This document shows positions 1 through 5,432 of a DNA stretch of 7,056 nucleotides, piece by piece. How positions within the stretch are numbered: the first letter of the stretch is position 1; each line of letters starts with the position of its first letter. The notes under the pieces are model-generated. The model saw only the letters and a program-made list of their open reading frames with translations. It made no database searches and was not told the DNA's origin. A program made the position numbers and the translations under genes. The DNA lies in contig JAQGHJ010000305.1 of assembly GCA_028288905.1 (NCBI GenBank), positions 1-7,056 on the forward strand, in the 5' to 3' direction. The stretch comes from Phycisphaerales bacterium (GTDB lineage: Bacteria > Planctomycetota > Phycisphaerae > Tepidisphaerales > Tepidisphaeraceae).

Positions 1-256
1 CCAGCGCGGTGACGGCCGCGTCGGCCTCGGCCCGGGCGGCGGCGACGGCCTGCGGGTGCGGCCACCGGAGCAGCACCTGGGCCGTCCGCAGGTGCGTGCC
101 GGCCACGTACGCCTGCCGGAGCCGCCCGTACCCGTCGAGCGCGACGCCGTAATCCTGGTGCAGGGCGTCGATCCCCCACAGCGCCGTCCCGCTGACTAAC
201 AGCAGCCCGGCCAGGGTCGCGCCGACCTGAGCCGTGATCTTCTGCCGCAGGGTCAT
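1..256 (-). CDS. N-terminus of a membrane sensor protein (partial)
   Basis: This reading frame begins at ATG 254-256 and runs leftward off the window, giving 85 codons without a stop. The protein starts MTLRQKITAQVGATLAGLLL. A short basic N-terminus is followed by one hydrophobic segment at about residues 9-29. After it comes a soluble, probably periplasmic, helical stretch rich in Leu, Ala, Arg and Gln (residues 30-85). An N-terminal basic anchor, one membrane segment and then a helical extracytoplasmic domain is the usual opening of sensor histidine kinases and methyl-accepting chemotaxis proteins. HAMP, kinase or signalling domains would lie beyond the edge and cannot be seen. No Shine-Dalgarno sequence precedes the ATG, but a TACAAT box lies 11 bases upstream. 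I am confident it is coding and anchored in the membrane; the sensor assignment is inference. Confidence 0.68.
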   Translation of the reverse strand, partial: MTLRQKITAQVGATLAGLLLVSGTALWGIDALHQDYGVALDGYGRLRQAYVAGTHLRTAQVLLRWPHPQAVAAARAEADAAVTAL

Positions 257-267
257 GGCCGACGGAG

Positions 268-296
268 ATTGTACCGGCCGACCACCCGGATGCCGA
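268..296 (-). promoter_or_regulatory. Candidate sigma-70-type promoter of the left-edge sensor gene
   Basis: Read on the minus strand, a TCGGCA box (291-296, 4 of 6 to TTGACA) is separated by 17 bases from TACAAT (268-273, 5 of 6 to TATAAT). The predicted transcript start, about 7 bases past the -10 box, lies only a few bases before the ATG at 256. The mRNA would then be leaderless or nearly so, which fits the lack of a Shine-Dalgarno sequence. Prediction from motif match only. Confidence 0.4.
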
Positions 297-316
297 CGCG
301 GGCGGAGACCCGAGGC

Positions 317-322
317 TAAACT
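317..322 (+). promoter_or_regulatory. Possible -10 box for the TonB-like gene
   Basis: TAAACT stands out in very GC-rich sequence and matches 4 of 6 positions of a -10 box. No convincing -35 box lies 16-19 bases upstream. A transcript from here would have a leader of about 90 bases. That leader could fold a bulged stem (GGCGTG 323-328 with CACGCC 344-349, plus an inner GCGC/GCGC pairing), which may be chance at this GC content. Confidence 0.25.
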
Positions 323-408
323 GGCGTGCGGGCGCGACCGCGCCACGCCGGCCGGGGGGGCGCGACCGCCCCAAACCGAACCCGCCTGGCCGAGCCCGGC
401 TGGCGAAC

Positions 409-413
409 GGAGG
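409..413 (+). promoter_or_regulatory. Ribosome binding site that fixes the GTG start at 420
   Basis: GGAGG ends 6 bases before the GTG at 420-422. This is the only good Shine-Dalgarno match in front of a start codon in this frame. The frame itself stays open further upstream, to about 234, but there it overlaps the divergent sensor gene. Confidence 0.6.
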
Positions 414-419
414 CGCACC

Positions 420-1097
420 GTGGCTCGTATCCCGCGGGAAAGTTCGGACCCTCCGGCCCGTCGCCCCAGGGGCGGCCGCCGGGCCTCACTGTCCCCCGCG
501 GACGTCGGCCGGTTCCTCGACGACCGCGGGCTCGTGCCGGTCGGCATCACCGCCGCCGGCAGCGATTACGACGGCCGGCGGAGCCCGCTCGCCCGAGGCG
601 CAGTCGCCCGAGGCATATTGGCCCGCCCAGCGTGGGGACGAACGAACCTAGAACCCGAACGGGCCGGTTCACGGCGGCCGACCCGGAAGCCTGCGGCCGG
701 CGGGCGCTTCGCGTCGGTGAAGGCGGCCGTCGGACTGTCCGTCGCCGCCCACCTCGCCATCCTGGGCGCGGCGGCCGTGGCCGTCCGGTGGATGAACGAT
801 CCCGCCCGCCCCGGCCCGGCTCCGGTGGCAACACTCGGACGGGACCTGAGACCCGTTCCCCGATCCCGGCCGTCACCCCCGCCGATGGCCGCCGACGAAA
901 CGGACGGATCGGCATCGGCGGCTGCGGACGTCGACCTGCCGCCCGCCCCGCCACCCGCGGCCCCAGACGTCGGCGCGCCGCCGGGGACGACTGACGAGCG
1001 GATCGTGCCGGAAACGTCCTCGGCCATCGGGACGTATCCCGACTTCCGCCGGAACGCCGGGAGTCGGCAGCCCGCCGCGACCCAGGCGGTCGAGTGA
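420..1097 (+). CDS. Single-pass membrane protein with TonB-like anchor and proline-rich tail
   Basis: The protein has 225 residues from a GTG start chosen for its GGAGG at the right spacing. Residues 1-96 are Arg/Pro-rich and predicted cytoplasmic, with one more ordered patch at about 23-44 (ADVGRFLDDRGLVPVGIT). Residues 104-122 form one hydrophobic helix holding S107 and H111, the SxxxH spacing seen in the TonB membrane anchor (S16 and H20 in E. coli TonB), where these residues contact ExbB/ExbD. Residues 126-180 are rich in Pro and Ala, like TonB's periplasm-spanning region. Near the C-terminus, TYPDFRRNAG recalls the YP motif that opens the TonB C-terminal domain, but the protein stops about 14 residues later, so that domain is missing or truncated. 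Third positions are less GC-rich than in neighbouring genes. It could be a degenerate TonB-like protein or an unrelated anchored protein; coding status is fairly sure, function is not. Confidence 0.6.
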   Translation: MARIPRESSDPPARRPRGGRRASLSPADVGRFLDDRGLVPVGITAAGSDYDGRRSPLARGAVARGILARPAWGRTNLEPERAGSRRPTRKPAAGGRFASVKAAVGLSVAAHLAILGAAAVAVRWMNDPARPGPAPVATLGRDLRPVPRSRPSPPPMAADETDGSASAAADVDLPPAPPPAAPDVGAPPGTTDERIVPETSSAIGTYPDFRRNAGSRQPAATQAVE

Positions 1098-1196
1098 CCC
1101 GCGGAGTGGCCCCGGCGTGGCGCGAGGGCGGGTCGGCGGAACATCCACTCGGTCTCGAAGGCATCGCAAACACGAACTGGTTTGACGCTCACCCCC

Positions 1197-1231
1197 AGCC
1201 CCGCCGTCTCCCGGAGGGAGACGGCGGGGCT
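1197..1231. terminator. Perfect 16-bp hairpin between convergent genes
   Basis: The arm AGCCCCGCCGTCTCCC (1197-1212) pairs perfectly with 1216-1231 across a GGA loop. It lies 99 bases after the stop of the TonB-like gene and 47 bases beyond the stop of the convergent aldo/keto reductase, so it can serve both. Neither side has a T-tract, so if it terminates transcription it does so by stem strength or with Rho. Confidence 0.6.
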
Positions 1232-1278
1232 CTGCCGGGCGTTCCAGCGGCAGCGGCGCTTGTCGGCGACGTCCGGCT

Positions 1279-2199
1279 TCACCGCCACGCGAGCGGGTGG
1301 TCGCCGGCCACCAAGTCCGGAGCGGCGGCCGCGGCGTTCGCCTCGACCTGGGCGACGTCCTTGCACCCGGGGATGACGCACGCGACGGCCGGGTGGCGGA
1401 GGCACCACGCCAGCGCCCACCGGGCCATGTCGACGCCGGGCGGCACCTCCTCGGCCCGCACCCGCTCGGCCTCCCGCAGCTGCGCCTCCACCTGGTCCCG
1501 CGGCCGGTCCCGGCGGACGTCGCCCGGCGGGAACGCGGCCCCGGGCTTGTACTTCCCGCTCAGCAGCCCGCTGGCCAGCGGCACCCGGGCCAGCACGCCC
1601 AGGTCCTGCCGGACGCACGACGGGAACACCGCGTCCTCCGGCTTGCGGTCCAGCCGGTTGTACACCACCTGGATCGCCTTGATCCCGGCGGCCGTCGCCC
1701 CGTCCGTTTGGTGCACGTTGTCGTTCTTGCTGATCGACGTCCCGACGTGCCGGACCTTGCCCGCCCGCTTGGCCCGCTCCAGCACGTCGCGGATGCCGGC
1801 ATCGTCGAACTCGGCGTCCCGGACGCTGTGGTACTGGTACAGGTCGACATAGTCCGTCCGCAGGGCCGCCAGCGACGCGTCGAGCTGCTCTTGCACGTCG
1901 GCCGGGGTGCGGGGTTCCGTGCGGTTCATGTGCCCGTGGAACTTGTGCCCGAACTTCGTCGCGATGACCCACCGGTCGCGCGTGCCGGCGACGGCCGCCC
2001 CGATCAGCGACTCGGACAGGTGGTCGCCGTAGCACTCGGCCGTGTCGATCAGGTTGATCCCGAGGTCGGCCGCCCGGCCGAGCATGGCCGTCACCTCGGG
2101 CTGGGCGAAGGCCTTGCCCCACTCCCCGCCGAACTGCCAAGTGCCGACGCCGACGACCGATACCCGGAGCCCCGTCCTGCCGAGCCTGCGGTATTGCAT
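1279..2199 (-). CDS. Aldo/keto reductase
   Basis: This complete 306-residue enzyme belongs to the NADPH-dependent aldo/keto reductase family, cytoplasmic (alpha/beta)8 barrels that reduce aldehydes and ketones. It opens with the usual MQYRRLGRTGLRVS strand. The catalytic tetrad is visible: D52 and Y57 in LIDTAECYG, K82 in IATKFG, and H124 in DLYQYHS. The C-terminal cofactor-binding segment is at residues 277-288 (PGCKDVAQVEAN), where many relatives have PGaRs..Q..EN; here Cys-Lys stands in the Ala-Arg positions, which suits NADPH phosphate binding by Lys280. The length is close to the typical 310-330. The ATG at 2199 gives the canonical N-terminus, yet no Shine-Dalgarno sequence precedes it. 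It stands alone, divergent from the surface protein gene and convergent with the TonB-like gene. The substrate cannot be read from sequence; no signal peptide is present. Confidence 0.95.
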   Translation of the reverse strand: MQYRRLGRTGLRVSVVGVGTWQFGGEWGKAFAQPEVTAMLGRAADLGINLIDTAECYGDHLSESLIGAAVAGTRDRWVIATKFGHKFHGHMNRTEPRTPADVQEQLDASLAALRTDYVDLYQYHSVRDAEFDDAGIRDVLERAKRAGKVRHVGTSISKNDNVHQTDGATAAGIKAIQVVYNRLDRKPEDAVFPSCVRQDLGVLARVPLASGLLSGKYKPGAAFPPGDVRRDRPRDQVEAQLREAERVRAEEVPPGVDMARWALAWCLRHPAVACVIPGCKDVAQVEANAAAAAPDLVAGDHPLAWR

Positions 2200-2206
2200 G
2201 GCCCGA

Positions 2207-2235
2207 AGTGTAGGGTGGCGGCCGGCGGCGCGGAA
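2207..2235 (-). promoter_or_regulatory. Candidate promoter of the aldo/keto reductase gene
   Basis: On the minus strand TACACT (2207-2212, 4 of 6 to TATAAT) lies only 7 bases before the ATG at 2199. A weak TTCCGC (2230-2235) sits 17 bases further upstream. The start of transcription would fall at or next to the ATG, which implies a leaderless mRNA. The -35 match is poor. Confidence 0.35.
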
Positions 2236-2416
2236 CCGGCCGACCTACCCGTCGCCGCCGCCGGAATGTCTTGAATCTGCTTCGGTGGCGGGCCCGATAA
2301 CGGGCTGCGGTACGGGCTGCCGCGTCGGGGACGTCTGGGAAAGCTCGCCGCCGCGAAACAAACTGCGTTTCCGCCCGAATGCACGCTCCCGGCCGGACCG
2401 GGCTGGAGTAGGGTTG

Positions 2417-2453
2417 GCCGGTCACGCCGGGGGGCGTGCTTCGTGCCGGTCAC
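2417..2453. repeat. Direct repeat GCCGGTCAC in the divergent intergenic region
   Basis: GCCGGTCAC occurs at 2417-2425 and again at 2445-2453, 28 bases apart start to start. Between them CACGCC (2423-2428) and GGCGTG (2433-2438) can form a small hairpin. The pair lies 33-69 bases before the surface protein start, so it could be an operator or leader element. The rest of the 2200-2485 gap shows only a short GAAAC/GTTTC inverted repeat around 2355-2371. Confidence 0.3.
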
Positions 2454-2470
2454 ACCGTCGTCCGTCAGTT

Positions 2471-2477
2471 GAAGGAG
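2471..2477 (+). promoter_or_regulatory. Ribosome binding site that fixes the GTG start at 2486
   Basis: GAAGGAG lies 8 bases before GTG 2486-2488. The in-frame ATG at 2534 has no Shine-Dalgarno sequence, so the GTG is preferred. This adds 16 residues to the N-terminus. Confidence 0.65.
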
Positions 2478-2485
2478 CCGCAGAC

Positions 2486-3463
2486 GTGTCGAGCCGTACC
2501 CCATTCGTTCCCCAACCGCCCGTCGCGAAACCCATGACTCACCCAAGCCGGCGGGCGGACCGCCGGGTGGCCGCCACCGCGTCGGCCGTGGTCGAGCGGC
2601 TGGAGGGCCGGGCCCTGTTCGCCGTCGGCGCGGTGACCGGGCTGACGCTCGTGAACGCGGCGACGGACAAGGACGCCGGCGCACTGACCGCCGGCGGGAC
2701 GGTGAACCTGAAGGTGGTCGGGACGCAGCTGAACGTCCGGGCGGACGCCGCCGGGTCGGTCGGGAGCGTCAAGTTCGTGCTCGACGGCAAGACGGTCCGG
2801 ACGGAGAACGGCAAGCCGTACTCGCTGTTCACCGACACGAACGGCGACTACAAAGCCGGGGCGTTCGCGGTCGGCCAGCACACGCTGTCGGCCGTCCCGT
2901 ACGCCGGGACGAACGGGACCGGGACGGCCGGCACCCCGGTGACGGTGAAGTTCACGGTCGTGAACAGCCCGCCGGCGTCCCCGCCGCCGGTGTCGCCCCC
3001 TCCTGTCTCGCCGCCGCCGGCGTCGCCCCCGCCCGTTTCCCCTCCCCCGCCGGTATCGCCTCCCCCGCCGGTCTCGCCGCCGGCGTCCCCGCCGCCGCCC
3101 GGGACGGCGACGGTCGTCCGGGCCGCGGCCGACGCGGCCGTGCGGAACGGGTCGTACGCGACCCAGAACTTCGGGTTGGCCGCCGACATGTGGGTGAAGA
3201 ACCTCGGCACCGGGCTCGCCGGGTACAACCGGAACACGCTGCTGAGCTTCGACGTGACCGGCGCGACGGACCCGGCGACGTCGGCCACGCTCCGGCTGTT
3301 CGGCCGGGTCGACCGGGCGGGCGGACCGGCCATCGCGGTGGCCGCGTACGGGTCGGCCGACACGGCCTGGACCGAGGCCGGCGTCACCTGGGCGAACCAG
3401 CCCGCGACGGCCGGGGCACCGCTCGGGGCGATCCCGGTCGCCGGCACGACGGGTCAGTGGTAG
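2486..3463 (+). CDS. N-terminal part of the surface protein, ending at the TAG
   Basis: As read literally, this frame encodes 325 residues. Residues 1-34 are basic and Pro-containing, followed by VVERLEGRALFA (35-46), which resembles the RLE-R-LF/LL N-terminal motif common in exported planctomycete proteins (LEPR-XLL and similar). Residues 51-160 form a beta-rich Ig-like domain with GSVKFVLDGKTVRTEN, a pattern seen in many bacterial secreted proteins. Residues 161-205 are a low-complexity SPPPV/SPPPA linker. Residues 206-325 are the first two-thirds of a DNRLRE domain, with NTLLSFDVTGA and TAWTEAGVTWANQPA as its hallmark strands. The protein ends before the last DNRLRE strands, so the domain would be incomplete and probably unstable. 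This supports truncation rather than a natural end. Confidence 0.7.
   Translation: MSSRTPFVPQPPVAKPMTHPSRRADRRVAATASAVVERLEGRALFAVGAVTGLTLVNAATDKDAGALTAGGTVNLKVVGTQLNVRADAAGSVGSVKFVLDGKTVRTENGKPYSLFTDTNGDYKAGAFAVGQHTLSAVPYAGTNGTGTAGTPVTVKFTVVNSPPASPPPVSPPPVSPPPASPPPVSPPPPVSPPPPVSPPASPPPPGTATVVRAAADAAVRNGSYATQNFGLAADMWVKNLGTGLAGYNRNTLLSFDVTGATDPATSATLRLFGRVDRAGGPAIAVAAYGSADTAWTEAGVTWANQPATAGAPLGAIPVAGTTGQW
2966..3100 (+). repeat. Proline-rich linker 1 (SPPPV/SPPPA repeats)
   Basis: Forty-five codons encode nine units of the form S-P-P-(P)-(P)-V/A. They separate Ig-like domain A from DNRLRE. Synonymous codons vary (CCC, CCG, CCT; TCG, TCC), so the DNA is less repetitive than the protein. Confidence 0.9.
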
Positions 3464-3484
3464 GCGGTCGACCTGACCGCGTAC

Positions 3485-5047
3485 GTGAACGCCGCCCGGG
3501 CGGCCGGGCGGTCGACGGTCACGGTCGTGCTGGCCGGGGCCGGCGTCGTCGACCAAGGGGCGATCTTCGCCAGCGACGAGGCGGCCGCGAGCCGGCCGGA
3601 ACTGGTGGTGACCGAGGCGTCGGACCTGCCGGAGTCTCCGCCGCCCGTTTCACCGCCGCCCGCTTCGCCGCCCCCGGCATCGCCTCCGCCCGTGTCGCCT
3701 CCGCCGGCCGCCGGCCCGACGGCGGAGCTCATCGACTCTGCCGCCGACACGGTGATCGGCGCGCTGACGGACGGGTACACGATCGACCCCGCCGCGGTCG
3801 GGTCGCACCTGGCGATCCGGGCCGTCCCGGTCGAGGGTCCGGCCGGACGGATCACGTTCCTGCTCGACGGGGTCGAGGTCCGGACCGAGACGACCGCCCC
3901 GTTCACGATCGCCGGGGACGCCGGCGACGACTACTTCGACTGGACGCTTCCGCCGGCCGGCGGGCACGTGCTGCGGGTCGACCAGTACGACGTGGCCGGG
4001 GACGCCGGGGTGCTCGTCGGGTCGACGACGCTCAACCTGACCTTCACGAACGCGCCGGTGTCGCCGCCGCCCGTGTCGCCGCCCCCGCCGGTGTCCCCGC
4101 CGCCGCCGGTGGTCGCGTTCCCTACCAGCATCAGCTGGACGACCGGGGCGAGCAGCCCGGTCAAGCGGGCCGAGTCCGTCGGCACGATGGTGAACGGCAA
4201 GCTGTACGTGATGGGCGGGTTCGACGGCACGGCCGAGGCCGGGACTACGGACAACTGGATCGCCGTCTACCGGTGCGACGTGTACGACCCGGCCACGAAC
4301 AAGTGGACCCGGATCGCGGACATGCCGGCCGGGCAGAGCTTCACGCACGCGCCGGCCGTCGTGGTCGGGAACGTGATCTGGTTCGTCGGGGAGTACGAGG
4401 GGAACCACCCCGGCCCCGGGACCACGAAGGTGTGGAAGTACGACACGGTCGCCAACGCCTGGAGCCGCGGCCCCGACCTGCCCGCCGCCCGCGGGGCCGG
4501 GGTGGCAGGGCTGATCGGGGACACGATCTACTATACCGCCGGCATGGAGGCGACCCGGGTCGACAACACGCTTGAGACGTGGGCGCTAGACCTGGGCAAC
4601 CCGTCGGCCGGGTGGGTAGCGAAGGCTCCGATTCCTTCCGGACGAAATCACGCCGGGTCGGTCGTTCTAGACGGTAAGCTCTACGTGTTCGGCGGGCAGA
4701 TCCACCAGGAGGCCGACGCGATCACGACGAACGCGTTCGAGGTGTACGACCCGGCGACCGACAAGTGGACGACCCTTAAGAGCCTGCCGGGCAACCGGTC
4801 GCACCTGACGGCCGGCGGGTTCGTGTACCAGGGCCGGGTCTGCTTCGTCGGCGGCGATCTGGGGCACGACAACATGCAGCGGGAGGTGTACGCGTACAAC
4901 CCGGCAACGAACACGTGGTCGGTCATGGGCTACCTGCCGGCCGCCCGCGGGACGGCGGTCGTCGGCGTCGACGGCCGGCTCGTCGTCGCGACCGGGAACG
5001 GCCCCGGGTCGACGAACACCGTGTACATCGGGACGTTCAAGGTGTGA
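3485..5047 (+). CDS. C-terminal part of the surface protein: DNRLRE end, Ig-like domain, Kelch propeller
   Basis: The frame continues directly after the TAG; the first possible start is GTG 3485, giving 520 residues, but no ribosome binding site precedes it and no signal peptide would be present. It encodes the last strands of DNRLRE (VTVVLAGAG, ASRPELVVTEAS), an SPPPV/SPPPA linker, Ig-like domain B with ITFLLDGVEVRTETTAPF, a third Pro linker, and a Kelch domain. The six Kelch blades are marked by repeated hydrophobic-GG or similar strands and W near each blade end, for example YDPATNKWTRIADMP, YDTVANAWSRGPDLP, YDPATDKWTTLKSLP and YNPATNTWSVMGYLP. The N-terminal strand ISWTTGASSP may close the ring with the final blade. 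Kelch propellers bind proteins or sugars; here the ligand is unknown. It is most sensibly read as the back half of one interrupted gene, not as an independent gene. Confidence 0.7.
   Translation: MNAARAAGRSTVTVVLAGAGVVDQGAIFASDEAAASRPELVVTEASDLPESPPPVSPPPASPPPASPPPVSPPPAAGPTAELIDSAADTVIGALTDGYTIDPAAVGSHLAIRAVPVEGPAGRITFLLDGVEVRTETTAPFTIAGDAGDDYFDWTLPPAGGHVLRVDQYDVAGDAGVLVGSTTLNLTFTNAPVSPPPVSPPPPVSPPPPVVAFPTSISWTTGASSPVKRAESVGTMVNGKLYVMGGFDGTAEAGTTDNWIAVYRCDVYDPATNKWTRIADMPAGQSFTHAPAVVVGNVIWFVGEYEGNHPGPGTTKVWKYDTVANAWSRGPDLPAARGAGVAGLIGDTIYYTAGMEATRVDNTLETWALDLGNPSAGWVAKAPIPSGRNHAGSVVLDGKLYVFGGQIHQEADAITTNAFEVYDPATDKWTTLKSLPGNRSHLTAGGFVYQGRVCFVGGDLGHDNMQREVYAYNPATNTWSVMGYLPAARGTAVVGVDGRLVVATGNGPGSTNTVYIGTFKV
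3635..3709 (+). repeat. Proline-rich linker 2 (five SPPPV/SPPPA units)
   Basis: Five exact five-residue units, SPPPV or SPPPA, join the DNRLRE domain to Ig-like domain B. The same unit builds linkers 1 and 3, so the three share an origin by copying within the gene. Confidence 0.9.
4052..4111 (+). repeat. Proline-rich linker 3
   Basis: Twenty codons encode APVSPPPVSPPPPVSPPPPV between Ig-like domain B and the Kelch propeller. It is the shortest of the three linkers and uses mainly four-proline units. Confidence 0.88.
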
Positions 5048-5092
5048 GGGGGTGAACAGGGTCCAGCCGGCCGCCGCGAACGCCTAGCCGGG

Positions 5093-5115
5093 CTCCCCCT
5101 CTCCCTCCGGGGGAG
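5093..5115 (+). terminator. Candidate terminator hairpin after the Kelch gene
   Basis: CTCCCCC (5093-5099) pairs with GGGGGAG (5109-5115) across a 9-base loop, 45 bases after the stop at 5047. No T-tract follows. The stem is short, so support is moderate. Confidence 0.4.
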
Positions 5116-5225
5116 GTCGCGGGAGTTGAGGGTGAACGTCGCACGGGTCGGCGTGGCCGCTTGCCTCGTCGCGCCTTCCGCCAAGTCTCTTCCGCACCCG
5201 GGGCGGCCGCGTGCTCGCGCCCGCT

Positions 5226-5246
5226 CTGCCCCTGGCGTGGGGGCAG
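5226..5246. other. Small hairpin in the 5048-5432 gap
   Basis: CTGCCCC (5226-5232) pairs perfectly with GGGGCAG (5240-5246) across a 7-base loop. It lies in the 385-base stretch between the Kelch gene and the TPR gene. That stretch otherwise holds a terminator candidate, a short tandem repeat and a promoter candidate, and no convincing gene. Confidence 0.3.
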
Positions 5247-5266
5247 GCCCGGTTGGCGGAACAATC

Positions 5267-5284
5267 ATCTCGATCTCGATCTCG
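5267..5284. repeat. Short tandem repeat, three copies of ATCTCG
   Basis: Three exact copies of ATCTCG stand in a row about 150 bases before the TPR gene start. The tract is AT-richer than its surroundings. It could be a slippage-prone site or have no role. Confidence 0.7.
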
Positions 5285-5339
5285 CAGCGCGAAGTCGGCG
5301 CGAGCACCGACCCGATTGCCCCGCACCCTCGCTCCCGTC

Positions 5340-5367
5340 TTGCAAAACCGCCCGGCCCCGTTAGGTT
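5340..5367 (+). promoter_or_regulatory. Candidate promoter of the TPR lipoprotein gene
   Basis: TTGCAA (5340-5345) lies 16 bases before TAGGTT (5362-5367). The -35 match is fair and the -10 match is weak, but these are the AT-richest boxes near the gene. Transcription would start near 5374 and leave a leader of about 59 bases. Confidence 0.3.
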
Positions 5368-5420
5368 ACCGCCGACCCGCCGGGCGGGCCCGGCGCGGCC
5401 TGCGCCCCGCCCCGCTACAC

Positions 5421-5425
5421 GGAGG
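5421..5425 (+). promoter_or_regulatory. Ribosome binding site that fixes the TTG start at 5433
   Basis: GGAGG ends 7 bases before TTG 5433-5435. The next residues lead straight into a lipoprotein signal peptide, which supports TTG over longer starts upstream. Confidence 0.7.
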
Positions 5426-5432
5426 TAGCCCC

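Larger units (their letters stand above)
2486..5047 (+). pseudogene. Modular Ig-like/DNRLRE/Kelch surface protein gene interrupted by one in-frame TAG
   Basis: The frame opened at GTG 2486 continues to TGA 5045-5047 and spans 853 codons, with a single interruption: TAG at 3461-3463 (codon 326). No frameshift is involved, since both sides share one frame. Order of parts: N-terminal export region with VVERLEGRALFA (residues 35-46), Ig-like domain A (51-160), Pro linker (161-205), DNRLRE domain (206-383, containing the TAG), Pro linker (384-408), Ig-like domain B (409-522), Pro linker (523-542), six-bladed Kelch propeller (543-853). The residues around the TAG read GTTGQW-stop-AVDLTAYV. DNRLRE domains commonly have W-Y/F-x-x-D-[VL]-T-x-[YF]-V here, so a Tyr codon TAC changed to TAG is the simplest explanation. 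Alternatives are a base-call error or translational readthrough. The intact product would be an exported, cell-surface protein, probably for adhesion or binding. Confidence 0.75.

Noticed and set aside
234..419. A longer N-terminus for the TonB-like protein, starting at 234
   Set aside because: It would overlap the divergent sensor gene, has no Shine-Dalgarno sequence, and the extra residues are Arg/Pro-rich without structure; GTG 420 has a proper GGAGG.
566..2425. A 619-codon open frame on the minus strand
   Set aside because: It is in a different frame from the aldo/keto reductase and overlaps it fully; the translation is Arg/Gly/Pro-rich low-complexity sequence typical of shadow frames in GC-rich DNA.
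3485..3487. GTG as the true start of an independent downstream gene
   Set aside because: There is no ribosome binding site, the start falls inside a DNRLRE strand, and the product would lack an export signal despite its exported-type domains.
3440..3490. Programmed frameshift at the gene break
   Set aside because: Both halves are in the same frame, so only the stop codon needs explaining; no slippery sequence is required.
2465..3556. A 363-codon minus-strand frame opposite the surface protein gene
   Set aside because: It is a shadow of the coding strand, with highly repetitive Arg/Gly content from the proline linkers and no start signal.
2966..4111. Three clusters of short repeats that could suggest a CRISPR array or minisatellite
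   Set aside because: They are in-frame SPPPV/SPPPA coding repeats of uneven unit length with no spacers.
3190..4575. A 461-codon plus-strand frame overlapping the surface protein gene
   Set aside because: The product is Arg/Gly/Asp-rich with no domain, while the other frame carries clear DNRLRE, Ig-like and Kelch sequence.
5126..5428. Small plus-strand frames in the gap before the TPR gene
   Set aside because: They are Arg/Pro-rich, lack ribosome binding sites and cross hairpins and the promoter candidate.
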